A stretch of DNA of 64,000 nt from Adiantum capillus-veneris (lineage: Eukaryota > Streptophyta > Polypodiopsida > Polypodiales > Pteridaceae), in contig CM043962.1 of assembly GCA_014529385.2 (NCBI GenBank), forward strand, positions 150,034,647-150,098,646. The letters run 5' to 3'. The translations under genes and the position numbers were made by a program. This document shows, piece by piece, positions 11,611 through 22,227 of the stretch. The notes below the pieces were generated by a model, which ran no database searches, was not told the DNA's origin, and worked only from the letters and a program-made list of their open reading frames with translations. Position 1 is the first letter of the stretch, and every line of letters starts with the position of its first letter.

Positions 11611-11763
11611 TTTAACTGCTCCACTTGGAGATACATCTTCAATGATAAACGGTCCATTTCCCTTTTTCTTAAACTTGGGAATGTGTTGCTTAAGGGAATA
11701 GACTAAAACTAAGTCCCCTTTTTTGAAGATTTTTGTGATTAAATGGGAATCAAAAAACTGTTT

Positions 11764-12495
11764 TTATTTTCGCTTTTGTGCATAGATGTGAGCTACAGCG
11801 GTTAGCCTTTGCTCATCTAGTTTTTCTAAGTCTTCAAGTCTCTCCGACAATTCATGTCCAGTCCACTCAAGATCCTTAGCTACCCTTAGTGTCGGCAATA
11901 GAAATTCTATTGGCAATATGTCATCAAGACCATAAACAAGGTTAAAGGGTGTAGCATTTAAAGATGTTTTGAATGAAACTCGATAAGCCCATAGAGTAGC
12001 ATGGAGATTCATTTCCCAGTCTGTTCTTCTTGAACTAACCACTTTAGTCAATACCGAGCTAAGAATTTTATTCGTATGCTCAGCTTGTTCGTTTGCTTGT
12101 TGGTGATAGGGAGTTGATTTGTTATGGATGACCATAAATTCATTAAGCAGATACTCAATTACCTCATTGAGAACATGAGTTCCCCTATCACTAACATTTT
12201 TTATTGGCAGTCCATATCTTGTGAGTACATACTTATATAAGACTGCGGCAGTGGTTCTGGAATCATTCTTTTGAGTTGCCTTAGCCTTGGCCCACTTAGT
12301 CAAATAGGATATAGCTACAATGTATATTGAGATTGGGTTCTGAGCTTGGGTTCTATAAGCAGGTGACTGTATTGGCCCAACAAAGTCTATACCCCATTTT
12401 GTGAAAGCTTTAGCTCCCATCATTGGTCTTAAGGGCATGCTATCTACACGTGTTGGCATTTTTTTCTCATTGACAAGCATCACATCTCCGAACAT
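11764..12495 (-). pseudogene. Element A integrase core
   Basis: 243 codons open. Catalytic Asp in WGIDFVGPI, second Asp in VSDRGTHVLNEV, and Glu in ANEQAEHTNKIL (usual NGQAE, with Gly replaced by Glu beside it). YLTKWAKAKATQ, LWAYRVSFKTS and TPFNLVYGLDDILPIEF are all typical of plant Athila/Tat integrases. The zinc-binding region lies just upstream in another frame (12600-12480: GHAGLTGGHFSSETTTRAIV and WWPTLF, then CDAC). Confidence 0.88.
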
Positions 12496-12873
12496 ACTCT
12501 TTGGCGTCTATAAAAAGTGTTGGCCACCATATGCTTGCCATTACGATTGCTCTTGTGGTAGTCTCACTTGAAAAGTGACCTCCAGTTAATCCAGCATGTC
12601 CTTGTTACAAAGACGCAAATGTTGATCCTTACCTCTCGGATACAATTGGTTTCCAATAAGCGCATAGTCTCTTGCTTCTATTTCAATTGCTCTTTGACAG
12701 CGTTTACTCATATCCTCAGGAAATGTTCGGCTCAATAAGTAAGTACCTAAATAGTTACTCCACTTAGGAACATGCGACATTTGAAACAATGTTACTTGAG
12801 GTATGGGTGTTTGTTTTTGACATTGAGGACAATCCTTTATGAAAGAGCGAACATCACTCCTCATGTTGGCCAA
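12480..12873 (-). pseudogene. Element A integrase zinc-binding region and linker
   Basis: The ORF 12873-12586 has MSHVPKWSNYLGTYLLS and FPEDMSKRCQRAIEIEARDY, the linker usual between RNase H and integrase. It runs by frameshift into the HHCC zinc region (GHAGLTGGHF ... CDAC). Oddly, a second zinc-finger-like piece, MRSDVRSFIKDCPQCQKQTP, precedes the linker. It resembles the end of an HHCC domain and may be a recombination scar. Confidence 0.7.
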
Positions 12874-13199
12874 AATACTCCAAGTCTCAAGACCCTTTGC
12901 ATAGTTTGATCTTCCACAAAGTGAAGTCCTACTATGGTAATGTGCTTGACTTAGGTATTGGATTTTCTCTTCAGGTTAATGCATAAGAGCAATATTCTAT
13001 CTTGATTTCTTTTGTATAGCCTACCAGCTAGTAATTGATACATAGCTCAATTAATCTAATTGTAATAGGAAGTGGTATTTGCTAATCCACTTGAGCTATG
13101 GTCATCAATGATACCATATTTTTCAACCATCGAGGTATCATTTCCACAGAGAACATATAGGCATCTGGTAGATCATCGTCTACTTCTTAGGTGGTTCCC

Positions 13200-13494
13200 C
13201 TGAAACAATCCTAGACAAATGATCTTCTCTTTGATGAGTGGTGCCCTTTTTTACAACTACAGTGAAATCAAATTCTAGAAGAATGATGAACCATCTCACT
13301 ATTTTTCATGTGTTGAATGGCTTGTTGACCAAGTACAATAAGGCTTGGTGGTCCAGAAAGAACACACATTTGTTTGCTAATATGTAATGTCTATACTTTT
13401 TTACGGCATAGATCATCCATAATCCTTCCCTTTTGGTGGTGGTATAATTCTTTTCCGCCATGTTCAACTATCGACTAGCATAAGAAACAGGAAA
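13200..13494 (-). pseudogene. Element A RNase H, C-half (frameshifted)
   Basis: Reading across frameshifts, TTTKREGLWMIYAVKKYRHY, FLDHQALLYLVNKP and HQREDHLSRI match the Gypsy RNase H (Tyr-x-x-Thr-Glu-Arg-Glu, DHxAL and AD/EDxLSR motifs). It joins the ORF at 13495-13944. Confidence 0.7.
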
Positions 13495-13944
13495 TCAATT
13501 TTCTCGCTCCTGGTGTTGAGCTAGTATACACCCTATGGCAAAACTGGAAGCATCTACATGTATGTGAAACATCTTATTCCAATCTGGTGCTTTCAATATT
13601 GGAGCTGAAGTGAGAGCTTGCTTAAGCTTCATGAAGAATTCTTCACACTCATCAGTCCATTCAAAGTGTGTAATCAGGCTATACAAGGGTTTTGCAATTA
13701 TAGCGTACATGTAAATGAAGCGTCTGTAATATCCACAATGTCCCATGAAGGCTTGAACCCCTTTGACTGTTGTTGGTCTAGGCAAATCAACAATAACATG
13801 AATCTTATCCATATCAGTAGCTATGTCATTTTTAGACACTATATGTCCAAGAATTTTTCCTTGTCTACCCATAAATGTGCACTTTTCAGGATTTAAGCAA
13901 ATCCTATAAAGTCTACATTTTTCGAATACCTTTTTGAGGTTCAA
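13495..13944 (-). pseudogene. Element A RT thumb/connection and RNase H start
   Basis: CRLYRICLNPEKCTFMGRQG, KILGHIVSKNDIATD and VQAFMGHCGYYRRFI are the Gypsy RT thumb motifs. MFHIHVDASSFAIGCILAQH is the first RNase H strand with its catalytic Asp. It overlaps the preceding RT ORF by a frameshift. Confidence 0.88.
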
Positions 13945-14566
13945 AATGATCAGTCCGCATTGATGAATATACGCATAGATCGTCCATATAAACTTCCAAG
14001 AATTTCCTTAGATATTCTTTAAAAGCATGGATCATCAATCTTTGAAAGGTGGCAGGAGCATTAGTTAACCCAAAAGGCATAACCCGATAGGCAAAAATAC
14101 CCCATTCCATTGCGAAAGCAGTTTTATGTTGATCTTTTGGGTCAACTAAACGTTGATTGTATCCCGGAAATCCATCTAAGAAGCTGTAAGCTTCTTCTCC
14201 TGCAACTTGTTCTAAAACATGCTCAATGATTGGAAGAGGAAAGTTGTCTCTAATGGTAGCTGCATTCACTTTCTTGAGGTTAACACACACACACACATAA
14301 TTTTCCATTTTTCTTGGGTACTACCACAATTGGAGACACTGATCTGTGTGTTCAGTTTCATAAATGAATTCGGCTTCCTTTAGTTTTTCAATCTCTTCTT
14401 TGATCTTCTTGACAAATGTTTCATTATATGTGTATGGCCTTTGTCTACTTGGTTTTGCATCATCTCTCATGGGTATGGTATGTTGACAGATTTTTGGATC
14501 AACACCCTTGAGATCTTTGTAAGACCAAGGAAAGATATCTCCGTATTCTTTCAGTAAGCTTAGCAA
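13913..14566 (-). pseudogene. Element A reverse transcriptase, fingers and palm
   Basis: ORF 14566-14321 holds the RT start (MLSLLKEYGDIFPWSYKDL, IPMRDDAKPSRQRPY). It is broken by stops and a frameshift, then 14308-13913 continues: NLKKVNAATIRDNFPLP, YSFLDGFPGYNQ, TAFAMEWGIFAYRVMPFGL, NAPATFQRLM and the catalytic YMDDLCVYS. The YxDD site is intact although the frame is not. Confidence 0.88.
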
Positions 14567-15095
14567 AAGCTCTTCTTCTTCTTCTTCTTCTGTTAGTCAT
14601 TTGCAATGTAGGCGGGTCTAAACTCTTCTCCTGGTTCAGCCAGATTTACCTTTTTTGCATTTTCAAGCCCTTCGTAGGACTCGCCTTGTTTTTGTAGTTC
14701 TCTGACAAGTTGTTCGACTATGATTTTTCGATCTTGGAGAGTATATTTCTTGTAATGGGATGGAACACTCATTGCCTCTTTACCATCCTCTTATGTGGTT
14801 TCCATTTTGGTTGTATATATCTCCTTTAGAGATTTTTTCAACTCTTGATACTTCTTTTTCCGCTCAATTCGTGTCATGGTTGACTCCTTGTCCTATTTTT
14901 TTAGCTTTGCTTGAGTATCCTTCCTCGTTTTTCTTGATGTTTTTGACATTTTTGGGTTTTTGTTTGAAGGATATTTATCAGTGATTTTGTCCTTGAGACA
15001 TCATGTGCATCTATCTACATCAGGAACTGTGTTCTACTAGAGACTGATGGCATAGGTCTAATTTTCACGTTTCTGGTGTCCCTTTTTCATCTATA

Positions 15096-15281
15096 TCATT
15101 TCTGTCTTCTCGATTTCTGGTTAGGAAAGTCAAAAAACTTTTCCTCCCCTCCTTTCATGTGTAGCTTAGCTCTCACATGTTCTTTTTTGGACCCCGAATC
15201 ATCTAAGGTAGCTGAATGTTCTTCTAACTCATGTGTTGCATCATAGTAGAGGTCTGAAAAGACTTGTTGAGCTTTTATCAA
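15096..15281 (-). pseudogene. Element A linker between protease and RT
   Basis: ATHELEEHSATLDDSGSKKE and EEKFFDFPNQ have a clear match in element B on the plus strand (about 24515-24640: ANEMEDNPITLSGLDSKKD, EKFFDFPDQ). No function recognised. The surrounding minus-strand sequence from 14600 to 15890 is the same decayed linker. Confidence 0.6.
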
Positions 15282-15890
15282 GTCTTCGGTTTCCTAAATT
15301 TCATCTTCAATGTGAAGGGTTGAGATCATTTCTATGGGAATTATATCATAGCCGTTCTCATTGCAAAATTGAGTAGGCATAGATGTATTCACACATACAT
15401 CTATTGTTGCTAAAATTTGAGTCCACTCAAATGGCTCAAACAAATGCTATGGAAAGGGTTCAGGTACATATGCTTCATCCGTGCAATTCCTTTCTAAGAT
15501 ACATTCTTCTCGTTTTAAGCTCCCATTTTTTGAAGCTCCACACATCCAAATAGGAGTGTCTTTGTTCAACCAAGATAGAAGCTTAGATTCAGCCTAAGAG
15601 ACTGAATCAAACTCTTGTATGGGCGTTTTCATGACATCTCTATAAGTGTGATCTTTTAGATTAACCCTTGTTATTGATCCCACTTGCTTCAAGTACAGAT
15701 AATTATTTCCCAATCTTGGATGAGCTGTACCTGTCGCATGAAAGGTCTTCCCAATATGATTTCGTAATTGAGTTTCTTCCCAAAGTCTACTATGGCAAAA
15801 GTGTATTGATATTCAATCCATAGGAATTAACTATCACTTTTTCAAGCAGTCCTAAGGGTCTTTCAATGTGTCCATTAGCCAATTGCAATT

Positions 15891-16411
15891 TCATTCGAGT
15901 TTGTCTAATGGCTGGTTGTCCCCAGGATTCCATACTGCTTTCGTGGCTATGGCTATGCCTGCCCCACTATCCAGTATTGCCATGGTTTCTATGTCATTAT
16001 GTTTCACTAGAAGGGTGGTGTTTCCTTCTTCCCCTTCGTAGTATTCTCCAACTTTGTTCATTGGAACATATCGAATCTCTTTGTTATCCATTTCGTGTTT
16101 CAATTTTTCCTTTTTTTTTGGGATTAAGCCCGTTATCCCCACCTTCTCTAGAGTTTTCTATAGATCATTCCATAAATATGGTCTGATTTTTAATAGTTCT
16201 CCCAAAGTAAGAGTGCATTGGATGGGTGTAGACATGATTGAATGTTGTCTACTTCTAGGGTTTGTTCCGCTCTTTTTACTTGAGTGGTCTTACACACTTT
16301 GGGTTCATCTTCGTTATCTCCCAATAAGTAAGAGGGTAATGTTTTCAAAGTCAATGGTTTAGACATTTTCAAAAGCTTCAGATCCGCAATCCCCATACAA
16401 GGATTGTACAT
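15891..16411 (-). pseudogene. Element A retroviral-type aspartic protease
   Basis: The protease proper (16142-15891) has the active site AILDSGAGIAIATKAVW (D-S-G-A). Upstream, 16411-16190 (LKTLPSYLLGDNEDEPKVC) is a gag-pol linker whose counterpart in element B is LKTLPSYLGEHEERSLVC. It would cut the polyprotein; the frame is broken on both sides. Confidence 0.8.
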
Positions 16412-16576
16412 CCATGTCCATATCAGGAGGTACGTTGTCTAACCAAACTTCCTCTATAGGAGCTCACTTTAGAGTTAGGCTCCCATCATTGATCTCTCTA
16501 ACTTTTTCCCATAAGTGTCCTAGTCGGTCTTCCTCTACAAATGGAATTCTGTCTAAGACATCTTCGTTGTCTGGCA

Positions 16577-17704
16577 CTATGAGTTTTGGCTCTTTTGGTT
16601 CAAGTTGGGTTCTACCACCACGTCGGATTTTTCTTGATTATCTCTTACCACAAGCTCCTCATGTTTTGCCATACTTTCGAGCTTGGGTTTTTGTTTTTCC
16701 AGTATTTCTTGCGTGATCCTTATCAAATTTTGATAAGCTTCAAGCTTAGTTGCTTCCATGTCTGGAGAAGGATAGTTTTTCCATTTGTTTTCCATGTTTT
16801 GGCATGCTTTAAGTCTTACTTGGTAGGCTTCCAAGGCTGTGTTAATAGGCTCAAAAATTTTATCAACCAAAATAGATCCTCCAGATTTCACGGTGGTTTC
16901 TTTGATTTTGTTTCCAGTTTCTTTCACCTTTTCTAGGAATAGCTTCTTTGCTTTCTCCTTGATTTCAGCTTGTTGTCTCTGTTTTCTCATCTCATATCTT
17001 TTGCTTCTGCTTCTTTTGGTCTTTTGAGAGGTAATTTTTGTATTCTCTGAATCATCAGAGGAGTTATGTTTCTTTTTCTTAGCCTGGGCTCTAGTGATTA
17101 CTTTGATTGGAACAATCGATTCACTCTCAGATGAGCTACTAGGTATCACTTGGACTACGTTTACTACTGTTTTACACTTGTTTAAAGGATTTTTAGGACA
17201 ATCTTTCGGAAAGTGTCCTCCTTGTTTGCAACATTGTATGCAATAAGCTTCAACTGGCTTGAGGTTTTTGTCAGGCTCTGGGCATTCATTTTTTCAATGA
17301 TCATCTGCACCACAGTTATGACAGTTTCCCGTTCTTGGCTTAATCATGGGTCTTACGATAGGAGGTCTAACACCTTGATTAGCTACATAATACATTGGTG
17401 CAAGCTCTGGTGGAGTATAAGTCACAGGTTCTTCTATTGGTGGTGGATGTGCATTATACCAATCTCCTTCTACCATTTCTGTAGATGGACTAGGCTCAAC
17501 ATAGGGTGTAACAGGCACTAATGCTTGTTCATCTATGACTCCTTCTGAATGCATGTACTTTACAGGCACTACATTATGTCTCAGATATGGAGGTTGTTGA
17601 CCCAACACAGATTGAGGTCTTTCCATACCCATCGGTGGTCTTTGAGTTGGTGCCATGTTAGGCTGGTATCTGTACATGGGTTGTCCTTGTGGACTCATAG
17701 GCAC
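16577..17704 (-). pseudogene. Element A gag C-half: proline-rich region, zinc knuckles, lysine-rich linker
   Basis: 17704-17294 is proline-rich (RPQSVLGQQPPYLRHNVVPV) and ends in GNCHNCGADDH, the first half of a CCHC knuckle. A second knuckle-like piece is YCIQCCKQGGHFPKDCP (about 17230-17190). Then 17149-16577 carries ITRAQAKKKKHNSSDDSE, a lysine/glutamate-rich helix, and IFEPINTALEAYQVRL with NMENKWKNYPSP, all with counterparts in element B. Nucleocapsid role, RNA binding by family. Confidence 0.75.
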
Positions 17705-17962
17705 GTACTGAACATTCCCATCATACTTTGGTTGATAGTAGCACTCATTGGTCTCATGGTTGGTCTATTTACCCTCGATTGCACACCATTTTTGTGGCCT
17801 AATTGGTTGTCCTTTTTGAGGTATCCCTTGTTCTGGTCCCCTCATAGGTGCTTTTGCATGTTGTTCATCATGTCACTCATCCTTTTAAACATATCTTCCA
17901 TGGCTGAGAGTGATGTTGCAGCAGCCGTTCCCACTTTGTGCTGGTTTAGTGGATGCTATTTT

Positions 17963-18520
17963 CTAGCTTTGGTTATCCTTAGGGACATCTTCTTCGCTGA
18001 AAATATTATAATTGTCTCCTAAGTCAATAGCATCTGACACACACTCTTCTAGGGTTGTATGCTTATTACTATAGAGTATTGCATGAAGTTCTTTGCTTAG
18101 CAGTCCCTCTAGAAACAAAGATATGAGTCGTTCTTCTGCAAGTATCTCTAGCCTTGGGCATATGTCAATGTATTGTTTCATTTGAGTTGCACAATCCCTA
18201 ACAGACTCACCATGTTTCTGTTTAAAGTTGTAGATTTGAGCTACCGTATTATGTTTGATCCCCGTTTTGGAACAACCAGCTACAAATCCTTGAGCTAATG
18301 TGTTCAAGTCCATGATTGACCTTGGTGAAATGTTTTGGAACCATATCAATGCTTTTCCTTCTGATGTCATTCCAAACCCCTCAAATTGAGTATGGAAATC
18401 GAATATACGTTCTGCTCTTAGCACTTGCTTAAAGCTTGCTAAGTGGTCGTAGGGATCCCCTGATCCACTGTATTTTCTGACCCATTTTTGGAAATCAGCT
18501 GGTCTGACGCGTCTATTTGA
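17963..18520 (-). pseudogene. Element A gag core (capsid)
   Basis: KYSGSGDPYDHLASFKQVLR leads into the open stretch from 18424: KALIWFQNISPRSIMDLNTL, VAQIYNFKQKHGESVRDCA and LISLFLEGLLSKELHAILY. This is the retrotransposon gag fold of plant Gypsy elements (Trp-Phe, then a GES/GESvRd helix). A stop or frameshift lies between it and the zinc-knuckle part. Confidence 0.82.
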
Positions 18521-18735
18521 TTCAACTCTCGGTCTCCTGGCAGTTGGTCCTATTTCAAGTCCTTCAAACCAGTTTGTTGGAAATAGTGACTCATGTAGCC
18601 GTGGACTGGCTTTAGTGTCACCCGGTTTTCTTCTGATGAGGTGGTTTCTGGTTTCTTAACATTACTCTCAGAAGATCTCTCACGATGTTCATCTCTTGGA
18701 ATAGTTTTCTGGTCCTTGGTCCAATATTTAGTCCC

Positions 18736-19409
18736 TTATTGAATACCCTTGATATTTGGTTTGTTCCACTCCGCAGGAGTCATCATAACGAAGTTGTTGT
18801 TATAACAATTTGTAAACAAGTAGGTTGGTAGATCTGATAATCCCTTATCTTTGATCTTGACGATATAGATGATCTTAATGGACATTAGTTGTCCTAATTT
18901 GGCATGTGAAGTCCACAAAAGATCTTTTACATTTCTATCCTCCCAACAATAGACTCCGATCCTAGGATTATCCGTACTAAGCCATTTCAAAGGCTTCAAA
19001 TCAACTTGATCGTATCCCTCGAATTTTAAAGTTGATGGTCCTTCTTTAGCTGCATATCTGGAATTATGGTATTTACTTCTAACCCCCATTTGTCTATCAC
19101 GTCAAGGTTTTTGACTTGTAAATACTGAGTATTGTTTCTATCCATGTACATTTTTCCTTGTTTGTTTGCCATGATCTCTTCTTCGAACTCAATACCATGG
19201 TCATCAATGCGAATAGCATACTCTTTGTTATGATCCAGGTAAACTTGAGCTCCATGGCGATTAGTCTTATAAAAAGAGAGTATATGCTTGTAGCGCACTA
19301 TCGTTCCGATTTTTGAGTGGGTTGAATAAGAAGACATTTTAGATGTTGAATCAGAAAAAGTGTTTGTGACTACTTCAAGGATAGTGTGCAAGGAATTGCC
19401 TTGATTCAC
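18736..19409 (-). pseudogene. Element A gag N-terminal region (frameshifted)
   Basis: Two overlapping ORFs, 19409-19026 and 19089-18736, join by a frameshift near 19060. MNQGNSLHTILEVVTNTF begins the likely gag. The second ORF has FEGYDQVDLKPLKWLSTDNP and YCWEDRNVKDLLWTSHAKLG. I recognise no domain; by position it is the gag N-terminus. The start at 19409 is the first ATG downstream of the leader that gives a long frame. Confidence 0.5.
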
Positions 19410-21290
19410 ACTTTATTCTGTGGATACTCTACTGGAGGTTTCTCCAAATATGCCTTGATTTCCTAGTACACAACCAAATCTAAGGTTCATAAAGGCTTGT
19501 GAAGCCCTGGATAGAGTACTTATCGTCGGATTGACTTGTTGTCAATTTTCACTTGACTTGATTGCAACTTCTGTCAAACTGCCAATTCCTTGTCTGCAAC
19601 CTGATTCTTGTATCAATTTTGATCAAGTTAGCTATCCTTTCACAAAGATTGTGTAGTTTTTGCTAACTATTGTGATTGGTCTGTGTGTATCACTTCAATT
19701 CGAGCTATGGGAGTCAGTAATTGAGATTTTCATACTCAACTTTTGCAAAAATCAAAGGATTAATCTACAACCTAGAAATTGAGTGAACATATACCAATTT
19801 GGATTTGATTGAACCCAAAATTGCCTAGTGGCTTTGTATTATGCTGGTCTAACACTGTACAAGTTCAAAAGTCAAAAATGGTATCTCTCTGTAGCAGTAG
19901 TAAATAACTACGATTATTTACTTTTGTCATTTTTTGCACTTTTTGGCTTGGTTTGCCAAGTATACAACCTGTTAAGGTCCTTGGACAAGTTTCATTAAGT
20001 TTGGACAAAATCTGTTCAAGTTTATCAAACTGTTTTGTATCCGCAGACTCTGATTTCAAGAATCTGGCTTAAGTCTTACTTTTGTGATCCAAATTTCACC
20101 AAAATTGATTTGTGTGGTCTACTTGATATGCTTGACCTTGTGGTATGCTCAAATATGCAAGATTATCAATTTTTGTAGCAGATGTAAATAATCGTGATTA
20201 TTTACTCTAGCTAATTTTTTGCAATTTTTGTCCCAATCTTGACACAGATCTATTAAACATCTTGACTTAAGGTCTCTAGCCAATTTTCATCAAGTTTGGA
20301 CAATTTTTGGTCAAATGGTCATCAGTTTTGTGTCGCAGACTGACTTTGCATCTTATTGGTCAACTGAGCATGTACACATGTCTATCACATCAATATAAGC
20401 CTATGGATCAAATTTCATTGAGTTTGGATAATGTTTTCTCAAATTTACACTCAAGTTCTCGAAAGTCAGTACAAACTTTAGCTTTTACCCAGTTTTTTAC
20501 CAGTTTGGTGATCCAAATCCTATGTGCCTTTACAAAAATTGTTTGTACACATGCAATGAGTCACTAGTATCAACCTTGGTCAATTTTGAGATGAAAGTAA
20601 ATAATTGTGATTATTTCCTTCAGACTTAAAATGAACATTTTTTTGCACTTTTTCAATGGACAATCTTTTCATGAGCTATTTTAAGCCTATGAATCAAGTC
20701 AAAACTTAATTTGGCTCAAAATATCAAGAAAAAGTAAATAATTTGAGTTTTTGTAAACTCTTGAAGTTTTACCTCAATGTGTCCTTGAGCTTACCCCCTA
20801 GTTCATACAACTTTTAAGCATACGCTCCAGTCGGATTGAGTGGTTTGGAGTCTTTTCGTGCTATTTCTAGCCATAGACCTGAAATTTTGCAACTTCAAAT
20901 AAAAACTCACAATGATTCTTTCGGAGAGAGCAATGTTATGAAATCCACCTCGGATCCTACTTACCCTACTCCTAGGTTCTCATGCAATGGGGTTGTGGAA
21001 AGTGTCCACAAACACTCGTTTTCTTGTTTTTTTATGGTTTTCTGAGCATTGATCTTAATACTTGTCTCGTCTATCAATCATCCTTGAAATCCTAATCTAG
21101 TTCTACAACTCTACAACCCTAAAGGTACTTGGCAAGTACAACTTACCTCCAAGCTACCTCTACACAGCAAAAGACGACAATCTTAGGCTATGCGGTTTCT
21201 AAAAAAAAGTTTTTACTCTAGGAGATCCTAGAGGAAGTTAAAGGATAACTTCACAAGACGCTCGTGTTTTTCCCTAGTTTAGGTCTCTTC
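19410..21290 (-). other. Leader of element A with palindromes
   Basis: About 1.9 kb between primer site and gag with no credible gene. It carries four copies of the element's palindrome in various states of decay (see 19900-20755). Confidence 0.6.
19900..20755. repeat. Palindrome series in the leader of element A
   Basis: Copies at 19900-19921 (centre CTACG), 20184-20205 (centre CGTG), 20597-20618 (centre TGTG) and a decayed one from 20734. They are the same palindrome as at 8642-9240, on the other side of gag-pol. Starts are 284, 413 and 137 bp apart. Most changes from the 8642 copy fall in the CGCG centre. A possible further copy is at about 21646 in the LTR. Confidence 0.8.
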
Positions 21291-21310
21291 GATCCCCGGC
21301 AACGGCGCCA
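21291..21310 (-). other. Primer binding site of element A (tRNA-Asp)
   Basis: On the plus strand TCCCCGGCAACGGCGCCA (21293-21310) reads as the 3' end of plant tRNA-Asp including CCA. On the element's strand it is therefore the complementary primer site, two bases after the 5' LTR. It is not a tRNA gene: the rest of the tRNA is absent. Confidence 0.9.
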
Positions 21311-21312
21311 AA

Positions 21313-22219
21313 TGTGGGACGAGTGTCTAACCTCACTCCTATCTTATTGCAGATTTAGCGAGAACCAGGATTAAATTGTCAATCCATGGGACGAAGCTGA
21401 CTAGAATAGTGCATAGAGGCTACAAGAGGTTATCAATCTCTTGGAAAACAACAAACAACTCGCATCTAACTCAAGCTACACTCAAGTGACTGAAATCACC
21501 AAAAGCCAATCGCTCATCGGCAAACAAATCACATCCGTTACAGCATCAAATGACATCCAAACGGAACAAAACTTCTAAGACATGTTTATAAGACCTAAGC
21601 ACACATGCTTATGGTTTCAAATCCCACTTTAGATCAAGTGCAAAAATTGTAATTATTAACAGCAGTGGATTTTTGACCTAGTCATTTTCGACCTAGAATG
21701 CACATAAATGCTTAGCAATGATGCCCCGATATCCCAAGCTTAGTTTTTTATTTTGAAGTGTAAATTCCTACTTATGATGAAATTAGGCCGCGGGTCGATG
21801 ACGCCAAAAGCTACAAAATAGCATGAAGTGTTTACGTCAATGCGTAGAGCTCTTACCTGCGGTTGCAATGCAACAAACGCGACTGCAATGTGACAACCGG
21901 GGAGGGAGTAGGAAGCACGAGAAGGAGAGAAGTGAGTGTTGTTAGCTCACGCTGTGTATTTCATTATCCAAAACTTTAAATTAACTTACAAAAATTGGCT
22001 TTTATACCTTAGCCAAGGTTTTTTTGTGGTCAAAACTAATAATTTGGGAGCTCTAGGTAATGACAGGTTGATACAATTTGGAAGCTTGTAGCCCCGGCTC
22101 ATCAATTACAAGGTTTATCCGTAAAATAGGAGTTACAATGTTCTCGATTTATCAAAATAAGAAGTGTTTTTACAATGAGTGCTCCAAAAAATGATATCCG
22201 AGTTAGCTTGCTGCTAACA
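21313..22219 (-). repeat. 5' LTR of element A (907 bp)
   Basis: On the minus strand it begins TGTTAGCAGC (22219) and ends GTCCCACA (21313), next to the primer site. It resembles the 3' LTR of element G (57014-57954): start TGTTAGAAGC, shared GGGGCTACAAGCTTCCA-like and CTTCGTCC-like blocks, and a similar end GTCCAACA. The second LTR is outside the window, so the outer edge rests on this comparison. Confidence 0.75.
21999..22006 (-). promoter_or_regulatory. TATA box in the LTR of element A
   Basis: TATAAAAG on the minus strand, inside the LTR about 215 bp from its start, in the place expected for the U3/R promoter. The LTR of G has TATTTATA at a comparable place. Confidence 0.5.
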
Positions 22220-22227
22220 AACTTGCA

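Larger units (their letters stand above)
1..22219 (-). mobile_element. Gypsy element A (Athila/Tat-like LTR retrotransposon), 3' end beyond the window
   Basis: On the minus strand the parts follow in the order expected for a Ty3/Gypsy element: 5' LTR, tRNA-Asp primer site, leader, gag, protease, RT, RNase H, integrase. They are followed by a retropepsin-like ORF, a spacer and ORF3. All coding parts carry stops and frameshifts, so the copy is dead. The integrase SDRGTH motif and the tRNA-Asp primer point to the Athila/Tat group of plant Gypsy elements. A Copia element (2324-7920) is nested in ORF3. The 3' LTR is not in the window. The assignment of everything to one element is an inference from order, strand and the palindrome shared by leader and spacer. 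Confidence 0.75.

Noticed and set aside
21291-21310. tRNA-Asp gene
   Set aside because: Only the last 20 bases of the tRNA are present and they lie two bases from an LTR end, so it is a retrotransposon primer site.
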